From assembly GCA_902586025.1 (NCBI GenBank), contig CACIFV010000001.1, positions 186,001 through 250,000 of the forward strand: a DNA stretch of 64,000 nucleotides, written 5' to 3'. The notes under the pieces are model-generated. The model searched no databases. It worked only from the letters and a program-made list of their open reading frames with translations, and was not told the origin of the DNA. How positions within the stretch are numbered: position 1 is the first letter of the stretch; each line of letters begins with the position of its first letter. Position numbers and translations under genes: made by a program. This document shows positions 49,545 through 59,152 of this stretch, in pieces. The stretch comes from an uncultured Pelagibacteraceae bacterium (GTDB taxonomy: Bacteria; Pseudomonadota; Alphaproteobacteria; Pelagibacterales; Pelagibacteraceae).

Positions 49545-51972
49545 AATTTTTATTGTTTAAAGGTTTTTCTAATACCTCAACTGGATATTTTTGTTTTTCA
49601 ATTTCAATGTATATATTTTTGTCTTTTAATGTTTCAACTGTATTTCCAGAATTGACATATCCAAATGAAAGATTTTTATCATAACAAAAAGAATAATTTC
49701 CTGAAGTTGTTCTACCAATTATTTTGTCATCCATATAAATAGGTTCTTCATGTAGTAAAAGTGGCTCACCAGGTTTGCTATCTTTAAGAGCAAACATCAT
49801 CATCCTCTTATCTAATTTTTGGTCTTTAATTTTCAATAAAGCATCTTTTCCAATAAAGTTGACATTTTTTTTATAACTAATTGCAAATTTTAAACCTGCT
49901 TGATACTGATTTTCTTCAGGTGAAATATCATGTCCCCAGTGAACAAATCCACTTTCCATTCTCATAATATCCATTGCATGCATTCCACAATGAGATAGTT
50001 CGAAGTTTTTCCCCTCTTCAATTAGAATTTCATATAATTCCTTAGCTAAACTTGAGTCAACAAAAAGCTCAAATCCTAATTCACCAACGTAAGAAAGTCG
50101 TTGAGCCCAAACTTTAACACCATTTATCATTATGTACTTTCCAGTTCCAAACTTAAAATTATCGTTACTAAAATCATCATTGCTTATTTTCGAAATCATC
50201 TCTCTACTCTTTGGACCAAATAGTCCTAGACAACAAATATCTTCTGTTACATCTTTAAAAGATACGTCTTCATCTAAATACTTTAAAATATGGTATTTAT
50301 CGTGTTCTCTTGTAGCTGCAGAGCTTACAACTCTAAAAAAGTTTTTATCCACACATACAACGGTTAAATCTGTTTCTATTCCACCATCTTCATTTAGCAT
50401 ATGAGTGTAAGTTGTTTTTCCAATTTCATTTTTAATATTTGCAGTACATAACTTTTGTAATTCTTGATGAGTTTTTTCACCTTTCAAATCAAATTTTGAA
50501 AATGTTGAAAAATCAAATAGACCAACATTTTTTCTTGCATTTAAAGTTTCGTGTTTTGCTGATGGATACCAATTTTGATAGTTAAAACTATATTCATACT
50601 TAGGCTCCTTACCATTCAACGAATACCACATTGGTCTTTCAAATCCTCCTGCAACTCCAAAACAAGCTCCAGCATTTTTTAATTCCTCGTGATAAGGTAA
50701 AAGCTTTTGATCTCTTGATGTGTTATGCTGTTTAAATGGCCAATGCATTCCATACAAATCACCAAGAGTTTCTGTTACCCTTTCCATAATGAAGTTTTTT
50801 GAAGAGTGGAATTTTTGAAATCTTTTAATATCTAATGAAAATAAATCCTCATTTATATGTCCATTTATCATCCATTCGGCTGTTACTCTACCTGCTCCTC
50901 CAGAGCTAGCAATTCCTATGCTATTAAAACCACAACAAGTGTAAAGGTTTTTAACTTCAGGAGTTTCTCCTAATAAATATTGTGTATCTGGAGTAAAAGA
51001 TTCTGGGCCTGAGAAAAATTTTCTAATTCCTGCGCTTTCTAACATTGGTAATCTATGAAATGACTTTTCTAAATACGGTTCAAAATGATCAAAGTCATCA
51101 GGAAGTTCGCCAAAAGAAAAATCATCAGGCACTCTTCCCGTCTCCCTAAATGCTGGTTTTGCATTTGGTTCAAAAATTCCAACAAGCATTTTTCCTGCAT
51201 CTTCTTTCAAATATAAACAAGCATTATAATCTCTTAAAACAGGAAGATTTTGGGGTAAATCTTTCATTGGCTCAGTGATTATATAAAAATGTTCATTTGG
51301 GTATAAAGGAACACTAACATTAATTTCTTCACCTAATTGTCTTGACCACATTCCTGTAGCCATAACTACATACTCACAATCTATAATACCTTTTTCTGTT
51401 TCTACTCCACTTATTCTTGAATTCTTTGTAAGTATTTTTTTTACAGGAGTTTTTTCAAAAATTTGAGCACCTTCCATTCTTGCAGCTTTTGCAAGCACAT
51501 TAGTAACTCCAACAGGATCTGCTTGTCCGTCTTTTGGCATGTAAACACCACCTACAAGATCTTCACTATGAATCACTGGATATAGTTCTTTTAGTCTTTT
51601 GTGATCTAAGACTTCTACCTCAACATCAGACAATTGTGCAGTCGTTGCTTGTCTTAACAATTCTTGCATTCTTTCTTTAGTAGATGCAACTGTAATTGCA
51701 CCATTTTGCTTCATCCCGGTTGATAATCCTGTAGTCTTTTCTAATTCTTTATAAAGATCTAAAGAGTATTTTCTAATTTTGGTAATTGTAGATGATGCAC
51801 CTAATTGACCTAGAAGACCTGCAGCGTGCCAAGTAGTTCCTGATGTTAATTGATCTCTTTCAAGTAATATTACATCTTTCCATCCAAATTTAGCTAAATG
51901 ATAAGCGCAAGATGTACCTGCAACACCTCCGCCTATAACTATTACTTTAGTACTTTTTGGTAACTCCTTCAT
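49534..51972 (-). CDS. FAD-dependent oxidoreductase with GcvT-like C-terminal domain (dimethylglycine/sarcosine dehydrogenase family)
   Basis: VIVIGGGVAGTSCAYHLAKFGWKDVILLERDQLTSGTTWHAAGLLG; C-terminal aminomethyltransferase fold (MRMESGFVHWGHDISPEENQYQAGL, IGKDALL). Confidence 0.9.
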   Translation of the reverse strand: MKELPKSTKVIVIGGGVAGTSCAYHLAKFGWKDVILLERDQLTSGTTWHAAGLLGQLGASSTITKIRKYSLDLYKELEKTTGLSTGMKQNGAITVASTKERMQELLRQATTAQLSDVEVEVLDHKRLKELYPVIHSEDLVGGVYMPKDGQADPVGVTNVLAKAARMEGAQIFEKTPVKKILTKNSRISGVETEKGIIDCEYVVMATGMWSRQLGEEINVSVPLYPNEHFYIITEPMKDLPQNLPVLRDYNACLYLKEDAGKMLVGIFEPNAKPAFRETGRVPDDFSFGELPDDFDHFEPYLEKSFHRLPMLESAGIRKFFSGPESFTPDTQYLLGETPEVKNLYTCCGFNSIGIASSGGAGRVTAEWMINGHINEDLFSLDIKRFQKFHSSKNFIMERVTETLGDLYGMHWPFKQHNTSRDQKLLPYHEELKNAGACFGVAGGFERPMWYSLNGKEPKYEYSFNYQNWYPSAKHETLNARKNVGLFDFSTFSKFDLKGEKTHQELQKLCTANIKNEIGKTTYTHMLNEDGGIETDLTVVCVDKNFFRVVSSAATREHDKYHILKYLDEDVSFKDVTEDICCLGLFGPKSREMISKISNDDFSNDNFKFGTGKYIMINGVKVWAQRLSYVGELGFELFVDSSLAKELYEILIEEGKNFELSHCGMHAMDIMRMESGFVHWGHDISPEENQYQAGLKFAISYKKNVNFIGKDALLKIKDQKLDKRMMMFALKDSKPGEPLLLHEEPIYMDDKIIGRTTSGNYSFCYDKNLSFGYVNSGNTVETLKDKNIYIEIEKQKYPVEVLEKPLNNKNFKN

Positions 51973-51998
51973 ACTTGAAGTAATTTATACAATTAAAT

Positions 51999-53054
51999 TT
52001 AAAAGCAAACAATATGATCGATATGGATGGGTCTTTTTATACCAAATTTTTCATCAACTTCATGTTGATGAATATGATGAGAATGCACAAAAACTGGTAT
52101 TAATTTGTTACTTAATGTTTTTAATGTATAAATAAAATTTGAACCTCTGAATTTTCTATCTACTACTTCAAGTTTAAGATTACTTGCATCATCATGTTGT
52201 AAGTCTTCTGGCTGTATTAAAAGTTTTACTTTTGATCCTATTGGGAATGGTTTAGCAAAATTTCCTGTTATTGTTCCTAAATCCTCATTTTCCAGACTTT
52301 TGGGGCTAGTAACCTCAGCAGGTATTAAAATTCCTCTATTTAGAAAATTAACTACTTCAACTGAATTTGGTAAATGGTAGACATTATATGGATCATCATA
52401 TTGCTTTAACTCACCGTCTAAAATTATTCCACATTTGCTACCCAGGTAAAAAGCTTCATATGAGTCGTGGGTAACAATAATTGTTGTGATTTTAGAATTT
52501 GTTAAAATTTGTTTTAATTCAACTTGAATTTCCTCTTTGAAACTTTGGTCTACATTTGATAACGGCTCGTCAAGCATTAATAAATCTGGTTGAGAGACCA
52601 AAGATCTTGCTAAAGAAGCTCTTTGTGCTTCGCCAGCACTTATTTCATGAGGAAATTTATTTAATATTTTGTTTAAATTTAAAAAATTAATTATTTCTTT
52701 AATTTCTATTTTCTTTTCATTTTTCACTCTATCGGAGCCAAGATTTATATTTTTTTCTATATTGTAATGAGGAAATAAACTGTTTTCTTGAAAAGATAGA
52801 GCTATATTTCGATTTTCTGGCTCAATATGAATATTTTGAGATGAAAGTGTTCTGCCTTTTAAATTAATTTTACCATTATTAATTTTTTCTAGACCTGCAA
52901 TAGTCCTTAATATTGTAGTTTTGCCTATACCTGATGGACCAAGTAAACAAACAATATCTCCCTCATTTTCAATATTTAAAGTAACATTATTAACTTTATT
53001 TTTTCCACCAGCGGCAAAAGATACATTATCGATTTCAAAAAAATTATTAGCCAT
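51999..53054 (-). CDS. fbpC: Iron(III)-type ABC transporter ATP-binding protein
   Basis: LLGPSGIGKTTILRTIAG, ISAGEAQRASLARSL, LLMLDEPLSNVD; third gene of FbpABC-like operon. Confidence 0.85.
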   Translation of the reverse strand: MANNFFEIDNVSFAAGGKNKVNNVTLNIENEGDIVCLLGPSGIGKTTILRTIAGLEKINNGKINLKGRTLSSQNIHIEPENRNIALSFQENSLFPHYNIEKNINLGSDRVKNEKKIEIKEIINFLNLNKILNKFPHEISAGEAQRASLARSLVSQPDLLMLDEPLSNVDQSFKEEIQVELKQILTNSKITTIIVTHDSYEAFYLGSKCGIILDGELKQYDDPYNVYHLPNSVEVVNFLNRGILIPAEVTSPKSLENEDLGTITGNFAKPFPIGSKVKLLIQPEDLQHDDASNLKLEVVDRKFRGSNFIYTLKTLSNKLIPVFVHSHHIHQHEVDEKFGIKRPIHIDHIVCF

Positions 53055-54664
53055 CAGTCTTTCAAAATAAATTTAGATGTGATCAAAATAAATGTACTTG
53101 CGATTAATATCAAGAATAATGATGGAACCGCTGCTGCTTCTAAAAGATCTTGAGATGCGAATATATATGCTGTTGTAGCAAAAGTTTCAAAGTTAAATGG
53201 TCTCAATATTAAAGTTATAGGTAATTCTTTTATTACTTCTATCGTAATCAATATTCCTATTAGAAATACAGAATTTTTTAAATAAGGAACGTGAATTCCT
53301 AAGAAAGTTTTTATTTTAGAGTAGCCAAGAAGATAAGAACTTTCGTCAATTGACCTGTTTATTCTTTCGTAGCCAGTTTTCAATCCGTTACAAGCTAATG
53401 AATAAAATCTTATAAAATAAACTATCACTAAACCAAAAATAGATCCTATAAATATTTTCTTTATCGAATTAAATTCAAAGGCTTTGACAAAAGTATTGTC
53501 AAACCAAGCAATAAAAGTTATGAATGCTACAGCTAAAATTACACCTGGGATTGCATATCCTGTAATTGAAAATGTCGTAAGAAAGTTTAAAAATTTACTT
53601 TTAGTTACTCTATTTCCATAATTTGAAATAAATGAAAAAACTACTAATACGATACTAGATAAAAAAACTAGATAAATAGTGTTTGAAAGCAATTGAAAGG
53701 TATTTAAATCAAATAAATTTTTTGGAAAAAGTATTGTCCAATAAAACATTTGTAAAACAGGAAATAGAAAACTTATAAAAAATACTACAAAACAAAACCC
53801 AAAAGCCAAAGTTCCTTTATAAAAATTTAGTTTAATTTTCTTCTTTTCTTTAATACCACCTTTAATTGGAGAGTGGTATTGAGCACGCTTTCTTGAGATA
53901 TTTTCAATAAAAAAAAGTCCTAAAATAAATAACAGCAAAAAAAATGAGAGCTGGTTTGCAAAAGCTAAATCATCAAAAGATATCCATGAGTCATAGATAC
54001 CTGTTGTAAGAGTTGCTATTCCAAAAAACGATACTGCACCAAAATCAGATAATGTTTCCATTGCAACTAAGGCTAATCCTGCAACAATTGCTGGTCTAGC
54101 TGATGGTAAAATAATCTTAAAAAAAGATTTATATTTCGAAAAACCTAGATTTTGTCCTAATTCTATTAAATTTTGAGATTGATAATGAAAAGATGCTCTA
54201 GTTAGAACGTATACGTATCCAAATAGAGAAAAAGAAACTGATAAGATAGCACCAAGCATACCATCAAATTTAGGTATTGATCTATTATATTCACCAGGTC
54301 CTAATAAAGATTTTAGAATTGAATACAGTGTTCCAAAGTTTTCAAAAAAAGCTGTTAATGAATAAGCATAAATGTAAGCAGGTACCGCAAAAGATAATAT
54401 TAAGGCCCATTTAAAAAATTTAACACCTGGAAATTCATAAAATGAAACTACATAAGCACATCCAACACCTAAAAACAAAGTAAGTATTAATACTCCAATA
54501 AGTAAAGTTAAAGAGTTATAGATGTACTCGACTAGAAAAGTATTTTTTAATATATCGTAGTAATTTGTTGTTTCTTGAAAGAAACTTGCAAACACAGTTA
54601 AAATTGGGATTGCAACAATAAATGAAACTATAAAAGATGATAAGTACCAGGAATTAAATTTCAT
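53054..54664 (-). CDS. fbpB: Iron(III)-type ABC transporter permease (duplicated)
   Basis: 536-aa double permease with two EAA-like loops (IELGQNLGFSKYKSFFKIILPSARPAI; DESSYLLGYSKIKTFLGIHVPYLKNSV). Confidence 0.88.
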   Translation of the reverse strand: MKFNSWYLSSFIVSFIVAIPILTVFASFFQETTNYYDILKNTFLVEYIYNSLTLLIGVLILTLFLGVGCAYVVSFYEFPGVKFFKWALILSFAVPAYIYAYSLTAFFENFGTLYSILKSLLGPGEYNRSIPKFDGMLGAILSVSFSLFGYVYVLTRASFHYQSQNLIELGQNLGFSKYKSFFKIILPSARPAIVAGLALVAMETLSDFGAVSFFGIATLTTGIYDSWISFDDLAFANQLSFFLLLFILGLFFIENISRKRAQYHSPIKGGIKEKKKIKLNFYKGTLAFGFCFVVFFISFLFPVLQMFYWTILFPKNLFDLNTFQLLSNTIYLVFLSSIVLVVFSFISNYGNRVTKSKFLNFLTTFSITGYAIPGVILAVAFITFIAWFDNTFVKAFEFNSIKKIFIGSIFGLVIVYFIRFYSLACNGLKTGYERINRSIDESSYLLGYSKIKTFLGIHVPYLKNSVFLIGILITIEVIKELPITLILRPFNFETFATTAYIFASQDLLEAAAVPSLFLILIASTFILITSKFILKD

Positions 54665-54699
54665 ATATTATAATCCGCCTTATATTCATGAAAATCAAA

Positions 54700-54734
54700 A
54701 GTGCCCATGGTTTAGGAGACCAAACCATAGGCAC
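54700..54734 (-). terminator. Strong hairpin between fbpA/small ORF and fbpB
   Basis: 13-bp stem with one mismatch (GTGCCcATGGTTT / AAACCATaGGCAC), followed on the minus strand by TTTTGATTTT. Confidence 0.8.
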
Positions 54735-54747
54735 AAACTTTAGAAAA

Positions 54748-54921
54748 TCAAAAATTAAATACTTTTAGGATATGCGGAACCTCCTTAGTTTTAATTTCAG
54801 ACAATTTTCTATTATTTACACGTTTATTGATTTTTTCACACTCCGAAGCACATGCAGGACAGGCTTTGGTAGATTTATTATAATCAACTTCCGTAGTAAA
54901 TTTTTTTTTAAGAGCTGTCAT
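54748..54921 (-). CDS. Small Cys-rich protein, 57 aa, CxxCxxxC (not in the ORF track)
   Basis: MTALKKKFTTEVDYNKSTKACPACASECEKINKRVNNRKLSEIKTKEVPHILKVFNF; start codon abuts the fbpA stop. Confidence 0.6.
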   Translation of the reverse strand: MTALKKKFTTEVDYNKSTKACPACASECEKINKRVNNRKLSEIKTKEVPHILKVFNF

Positions 54922-55944
54922 TTACTTCCAACCAGCAGCTAACATTACTTCTAATGCATCTGCTTGTTTTGTACCGTATGACTTAACGCTTGTTTTAGTA
55001 TCCATTACAAAGTTCATCTCTTTGCCTGGAACTAAATCATTAGGTGTTACACCGCCTATCATTGGATACTCAAAAGTATTATTTACAATGTGATTTTGAG
55101 CCTCTGTTGATAATAAAAACTCAACTAATCTTACAGCATTAGCTTTGTTTGGTGCATGTTTAAGCATACCAGCTCCACTAATATTAATGTGCGTTCCTCT
55201 ATCTTGTTGATTAGGGAAAAAAGGCATTACTTTTTTTGCTGCTTCTTGTTGTTCAGCACCTTTTTTTCCAGATAACATCAACGCATGATAGTACGTGTTT
55301 GCAACAGCAATATCAGCTTCTCCTGCAGCAACAGCCATGATTTGAGCACGGTCATTACCTTTTGGAGTTCTGGCCATGTTTGCTACAACAGCTTTAGACC
55401 ATTCTGCAGTTTTTGCTTTACCATTATTTTTAACAAGTGAAGCAACTAAAGATTGGTTATAAATGTTGTTAGATTTTCTTATTACTAATCTGCCTTTCCA
55501 TTTTGGATCAGCTAGACCTTCGTAAGTCATGCCATTAAGTTCGTTTGCATTTACTCTTTCAGGTGAATAATAAATTATTCTTGCTCTTTTAGCTATTCCA
55601 GTCCATTTTGCAGATCTAAATTGTGCAGGCACGGCATCCTTAATAGCTTTTGACCAACCTGCATTTTGCATCATTCCTTTTGCTGCAAATGCACCTAGTC
55701 TTCCAGCATCAGCTGTGATGTATAAATCTCCAACACAGTCTGCTCCCTCTTCAGTAATTCTTTTCTGTAGGGCTTTATCTTTACCTGATACTACGTTTAC
55801 TTTAATTCCTGTTGCTGCTGTGAACTTTTCATATAATTGAATGTCAGAATCATAGTGTCTTGCACTAAAAATATTGACCTCAGCAGCAATCGTAAAACTT
55901 GAAATTAAAGCAAAAAACAATGAAATTATTGTTAATTTTCTCAT
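54922..55944 (-). CDS. fbpA: Iron(III)-type ABC transporter substrate-binding protein
   Basis: Signal peptide; VNIFSARHYDSDIQLYEKFTAATGIKVNVV, AAGEADIAVANTYYHALM, GAGMLKHAPNKANAVRLVEFLLS. Confidence 0.9.
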   Translation of the reverse strand: MRKLTIISLFFALISSFTIAAEVNIFSARHYDSDIQLYEKFTAATGIKVNVVSGKDKALQKRITEEGADCVGDLYITADAGRLGAFAAKGMMQNAGWSKAIKDAVPAQFRSAKWTGIAKRARIIYYSPERVNANELNGMTYEGLADPKWKGRLVIRKSNNIYNQSLVASLVKNNGKAKTAEWSKAVVANMARTPKGNDRAQIMAVAAGEADIAVANTYYHALMLSGKKGAEQQEAAKKVMPFFPNQQDRGTHINISGAGMLKHAPNKANAVRLVEFLLSTEAQNHIVNNTFEYPMIGGVTPNDLVPGKEMNFVMDTKTSVKSYGTKQADALEVMLAAGWK

Positions 55945-55997
55945 TCTATTCCTTAAATTTATATTTATATTAAACGTAATTTATCCTGCAATGCGGA

Positions 55998-56062
55998 TGA
56001 TAACTATTCTCAATGAAAATGATTATCAATTGCAATATTGTCGCAATTGATAATCAATCGCA
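55998..56062. promoter_or_regulatory. Tandem Fur-like boxes upstream of fbpA
   Basis: TGATAACTATTCTCA (55998-56012), TGAAAATGATTATCA (56014-56028) and TGATAATCAATCGCA (56048-56062) versus 7-1-7 TGATAATnATTATCA; also perfect 13-bp IR GATTATCAATTGC-N9-GCAATTGATAATC at 56021-56055. Confidence 0.75.
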
Positions 56063-56089
56063 ATTATAGTTGTTTTTTAGATAATTTTA

Positions 56090-56980
56090 TTAAAATTCCC
56101 ACTCAGAAATTTTACTATAAAGGAAATTTCTAAAAGCTTGAACTCTAGCAACATTTTTAAGTGATTGAGGATACACAAAGTGCGCCTCTGTAGTTGGACC
56201 TTGAACGCTTGGTAATACTTTTACAATATTTGGTTGTTTGACAGTTAAGTAATCTGGAATTGCGGCTAATCCTACGCCGCTTTGAACGGCCAATAGTAAA
56301 CCATAAACACTATTCACTCTCATTACAGTTTTTCTTTTTTTATTATCTTTCATTCCAAGTTTTAAGGCCCAATCTGGATTGTAAACTGGTGATGGAGCTC
56401 CTCTACCAAATGAAATAAAGTTGTGCTTATTTAAGTCATTAACTGTCTTAGGATATCCATGTTTTTCTAAGTATTTTGGTGATCCGTAGATGTGATAATT
56501 GATATCTATAAGCTTTTTTTGAATATAGTTTAGCTGTTTTGGTCTTCTCATAAATATTCCAATATCTGCTTGTCTTGTACTTAAATCTAGTTCTCTATCA
56601 TCAAATATCAGCTCAACCTCAATTTCAGGATTAAGTTGCATAAATTCTTGGATTCTTGGTGTTAACCAGGTTGTTCCAAAACTAACTACTGTTGTTACTG
56701 ACAGTTTTCCAGAAGGTTTGTGTTTTTTATCTCCTAAGGTTGTTTCTACCTCTTTTAATTTAGAGATAACTTCATGTGCTGTTTTAAATACATATTCGCC
56801 ATTTTCTGTTAGTGTTAAACCTCTAGCATGACGTTCAAATAATTTAACTTTTAAATCTTCTTCTAAAGATTGAATTTGTCTACTAATTGCAGATTGGCTA
56901 AGGTTTAGAATAACAGTTGCGCTTGTAAAACTACCTGCCTCAGCAACTGCATGAAATATCTTTAATTTATCCCAATCCAT
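56090..56980 (-). CDS. LysR-family transcriptional regulator
   Basis: N-terminal HTH: FHAVAEAGSFTSATVILNLSQSAISRQIQSLEEDLKVKLFERHARGLTLTENG. Confidence 0.93.
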   Translation of the reverse strand: MDWDKLKIFHAVAEAGSFTSATVILNLSQSAISRQIQSLEEDLKVKLFERHARGLTLTENGEYVFKTAHEVISKLKEVETTLGDKKHKPSGKLSVTTVVSFGTTWLTPRIQEFMQLNPEIEVELIFDDRELDLSTRQADIGIFMRRPKQLNYIQKKLIDINYHIYGSPKYLEKHGYPKTVNDLNKHNFISFGRGAPSPVYNPDWALKLGMKDNKKRKTVMRVNSVYGLLLAVQSGVGLAAIPDYLTVKQPNIVKVLPSVQGPTTEAHFVYPQSLKNVARVQAFRNFLYSKISEWEF

Positions 56981-57981
56981 TATTTATTTACATCCACTAC
57001 AATTTTATTTTTTAAATTACCTTTTAATATATCAGGATAGACGTTTAATAATTCATCTAATCCAATAGTATTTACTGATTTTTCTAAAATATTAAAATCT
57101 AGCAAAGCAGGAAATTCTCCCCATACAAACTCTTTTCTTTTTTTACTGATATTAACCGAGTCTACTCCCCATAATTTGACTGCTCTTAAAATAAATGGAA
57201 TTACTGATGTATTTAATTTATTGCCACTAGCATTTCCACATATGGCAACAATTCCTTTTGGTTTAGTTTGAGCTATTGCATTAGATAAAATGTTACCACC
57301 CACGGTATCTACAACACCATCCCATGTTCCTTTATCTATTAGTCTTGCTTCACCCTCAAATTCTTTACGATCTATAACGTTTTTAGCACCAAGCTCTTTT
57401 AAATAATCTGCTTTATCTGGTTTACCAGTTATTGCTGTTACATTAATTCCCATTTTAGCAAGAACCATTACTGCTACCATACCAACACCACCTGTCGACC
57501 CAGTTACTAACACGTCATTAACTTTTGATTGCATCAATAGTTCCTCTCTTGCTTTAACTGCAAAGGCGCACAACAAACCTGTAAGACCAGCTGTTCCTAA
57601 AATCATTGCTTGTTTATTTGTCATTCCCTCAGGTGTTTTTGTAATATGATCTTTTTTAACTTTTGCATATTGAGAATATCCACCATCAAAAAGTTCACCC
57701 GCCCTACAACCTGTTAAAATAACTCTGTCTCCTTCTTTAAATTCTTCACCATCGCCTTGTGCAACTGTTCCAGAAAAATCAATACCTGGTATTCTTGGAT
57801 ACTCCTTAACTAATTTACCACCATCTTTTAGTATCATTGCATCTTTCCAATTAAGATCAGAATAATCTATCTTAACTAGCACCTCTCCATCTTTAAAATG
57901 GTCTAAACTTAATTCTTTGACTTCTCTTGTAAAATTTTCGTTCTGATTGTTTATTACAACTGCTTTAAATGAGTCCGCCAT
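56980..57981 (-). CDS. MDR-family oxidoreductase, AcuI/YhdH-like (acryloyl-CoA reductase family)
   Basis: YSDLNWKDAMILKDGGKLVKEYPRIPGIDFSGTV, VLVTGSTGGVGMVAVMVLAKMG. Confidence 0.85.
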   Translation of the reverse strand: MADSFKAVVINNQNENFTREVKELSLDHFKDGEVLVKIDYSDLNWKDAMILKDGGKLVKEYPRIPGIDFSGTVAQGDGEEFKEGDRVILTGCRAGELFDGGYSQYAKVKKDHITKTPEGMTNKQAMILGTAGLTGLLCAFAVKAREELLMQSKVNDVLVTGSTGGVGMVAVMVLAKMGINVTAITGKPDKADYLKELGAKNVIDRKEFEGEARLIDKGTWDGVVDTVGGNILSNAIAQTKPKGIVAICGNASGNKLNTSVIPFILRAVKLWGVDSVNISKKRKEFVWGEFPALLDFNILEKSVNTIGLDELLNVYPDILKGNLKNKIVVDVNK

Positions 57982-57996
57982 GTTTATCAGTAAATA

Positions 57997-58599
57997 TTAT
58001 TTTGCAATAAATCGCAAATATCTATTTTGATAACTTAAATCGTCTTTAAACTGTCCAAGATAAAAATTTGTAACTGTGGTAGCTTGCTCTTTTTTTATAC
58101 CTCTCATAGTCATACACTGATGAGTTGAATCTATTGTAACCGCAACACCTTTTGCATCCAACGACTCCATCAAAGTATTGGCAATCTGAACAGTTAATCT
58201 TTCTTGTGTTTGTAATCTTTTTGAAAATACTTCTACAACTCTTGCTATTTTACTTAATCCCACAACTCTTTGATTTGGAATGTATGCTACATGAGCAATT
58301 CCTATAATTGGTGCCATGTGATGTTCACAATGACTTTGTACTGAAATATTTTTTTGAACAACCATATCGCTATAGCCTTCAACATCACCAAATGTTTTAT
58401 CTAAAACTGCTTTAGGATCTTCTTTGTAGCCTTTGAAATATTCTTTAAATGCTTTTGTAACTCTTTTTGGAGTTTCCAGTAAACCTTCTCTAGTAGGATC
58501 TTCACCTAGCCATTTAAGGATTTTGACAAAAGCTTCTTCAGCTTCTTTATCAGTTACTTCATTAATTTTTTTTTCGTTTTCGTTTTTTACTAATTTCAT
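57997..58599 (-). CDS. folE: GTP cyclohydrolase I
   Basis: GEDPTREGLLETPKRV, SHCEHHMAPIIGIAHVAYIP, HQCMTMRGIKK. Confidence 0.96.
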   Translation of the reverse strand: MKLVKNENEKKINEVTDKEAEEAFVKILKWLGEDPTREGLLETPKRVTKAFKEYFKGYKEDPKAVLDKTFGDVEGYSDMVVQKNISVQSHCEHHMAPIIGIAHVAYIPNQRVVGLSKIARVVEVFSKRLQTQERLTVQIANTLMESLDAKGVAVTIDSTHQCMTMRGIKKEQATTVTNFYLGQFKDDLSYQNRYLRFIAK

Positions 58600-58656
58600 G
58601 ACGTGCTTTTATATATATAAAACCTTAATTTTAAAATATTTAATATATTTATTATT

Positions 58657-59145
58657 ATGTTAGATAATTCCACATATATGTTTAAAAAAAGAGAAAATGT
58701 AGCAGAAATAGAAGAAGGTAAGCTTTTGTCTCCTAAATTCGACAATGATGGATTGATTCCAGTCATTACAACATGCTCAAAAACAAAAGAAATATTAATG
58801 CATGGGTATATGAATGTCGAAGCCTTCAAGTTAACTATTGAAACTAAAGAAGCTCATTACTGGAGCAGATCAAGACAATCCATTTGGCATAAAGGAAAAA
58901 CAAGTGGGTTTGTTCAAAAAGTAAAAGAGATTCGAATTGATGATGATCAAGATGCTGTTTGGATGACTGTAGATATTGGTGAAGGTTCTAGTTGCCACGT
59001 TGGCTACAGATCCTGTTTTTATAGATCTGTGCCTTTAGGTAAAATTGATAATGCAAGAAAAATCGAAATGAAATTTGAAGAAGAAGAAAAAAAATTTGAC
59101 CCAGAAGTTGTTTATAAAGGACAACCTAATCCAACAAAAATATAA
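58657..59145 (+). CDS. hisI: Phosphoribosyl-AMP cyclohydrolase
   Basis: HYWSRSRQSIWHKGKTSG, DDDQDAVWMTVD, SCHVGYRSCFYRSV. Confidence 0.92.
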   Translation: MLDNSTYMFKKRENVAEIEEGKLLSPKFDNDGLIPVITTCSKTKEILMHGYMNVEAFKLTIETKEAHYWSRSRQSIWHKGKTSGFVQKVKEIRIDDDQDAVWMTVDIGEGSSCHVGYRSCFYRSVPLGKIDNARKIEMKFEEEEKKFDPEVVYKGQPNPTKI

Positions 59146-59152
59146 AAAATTA

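Noticed and set aside
54700-54734. Iron-responsive riboswitch
   Set aside because: A simple stem with U-rich tail within an operon is adequately explained as an attenuator/terminator; no multi-helix aptamer architecture was visible.
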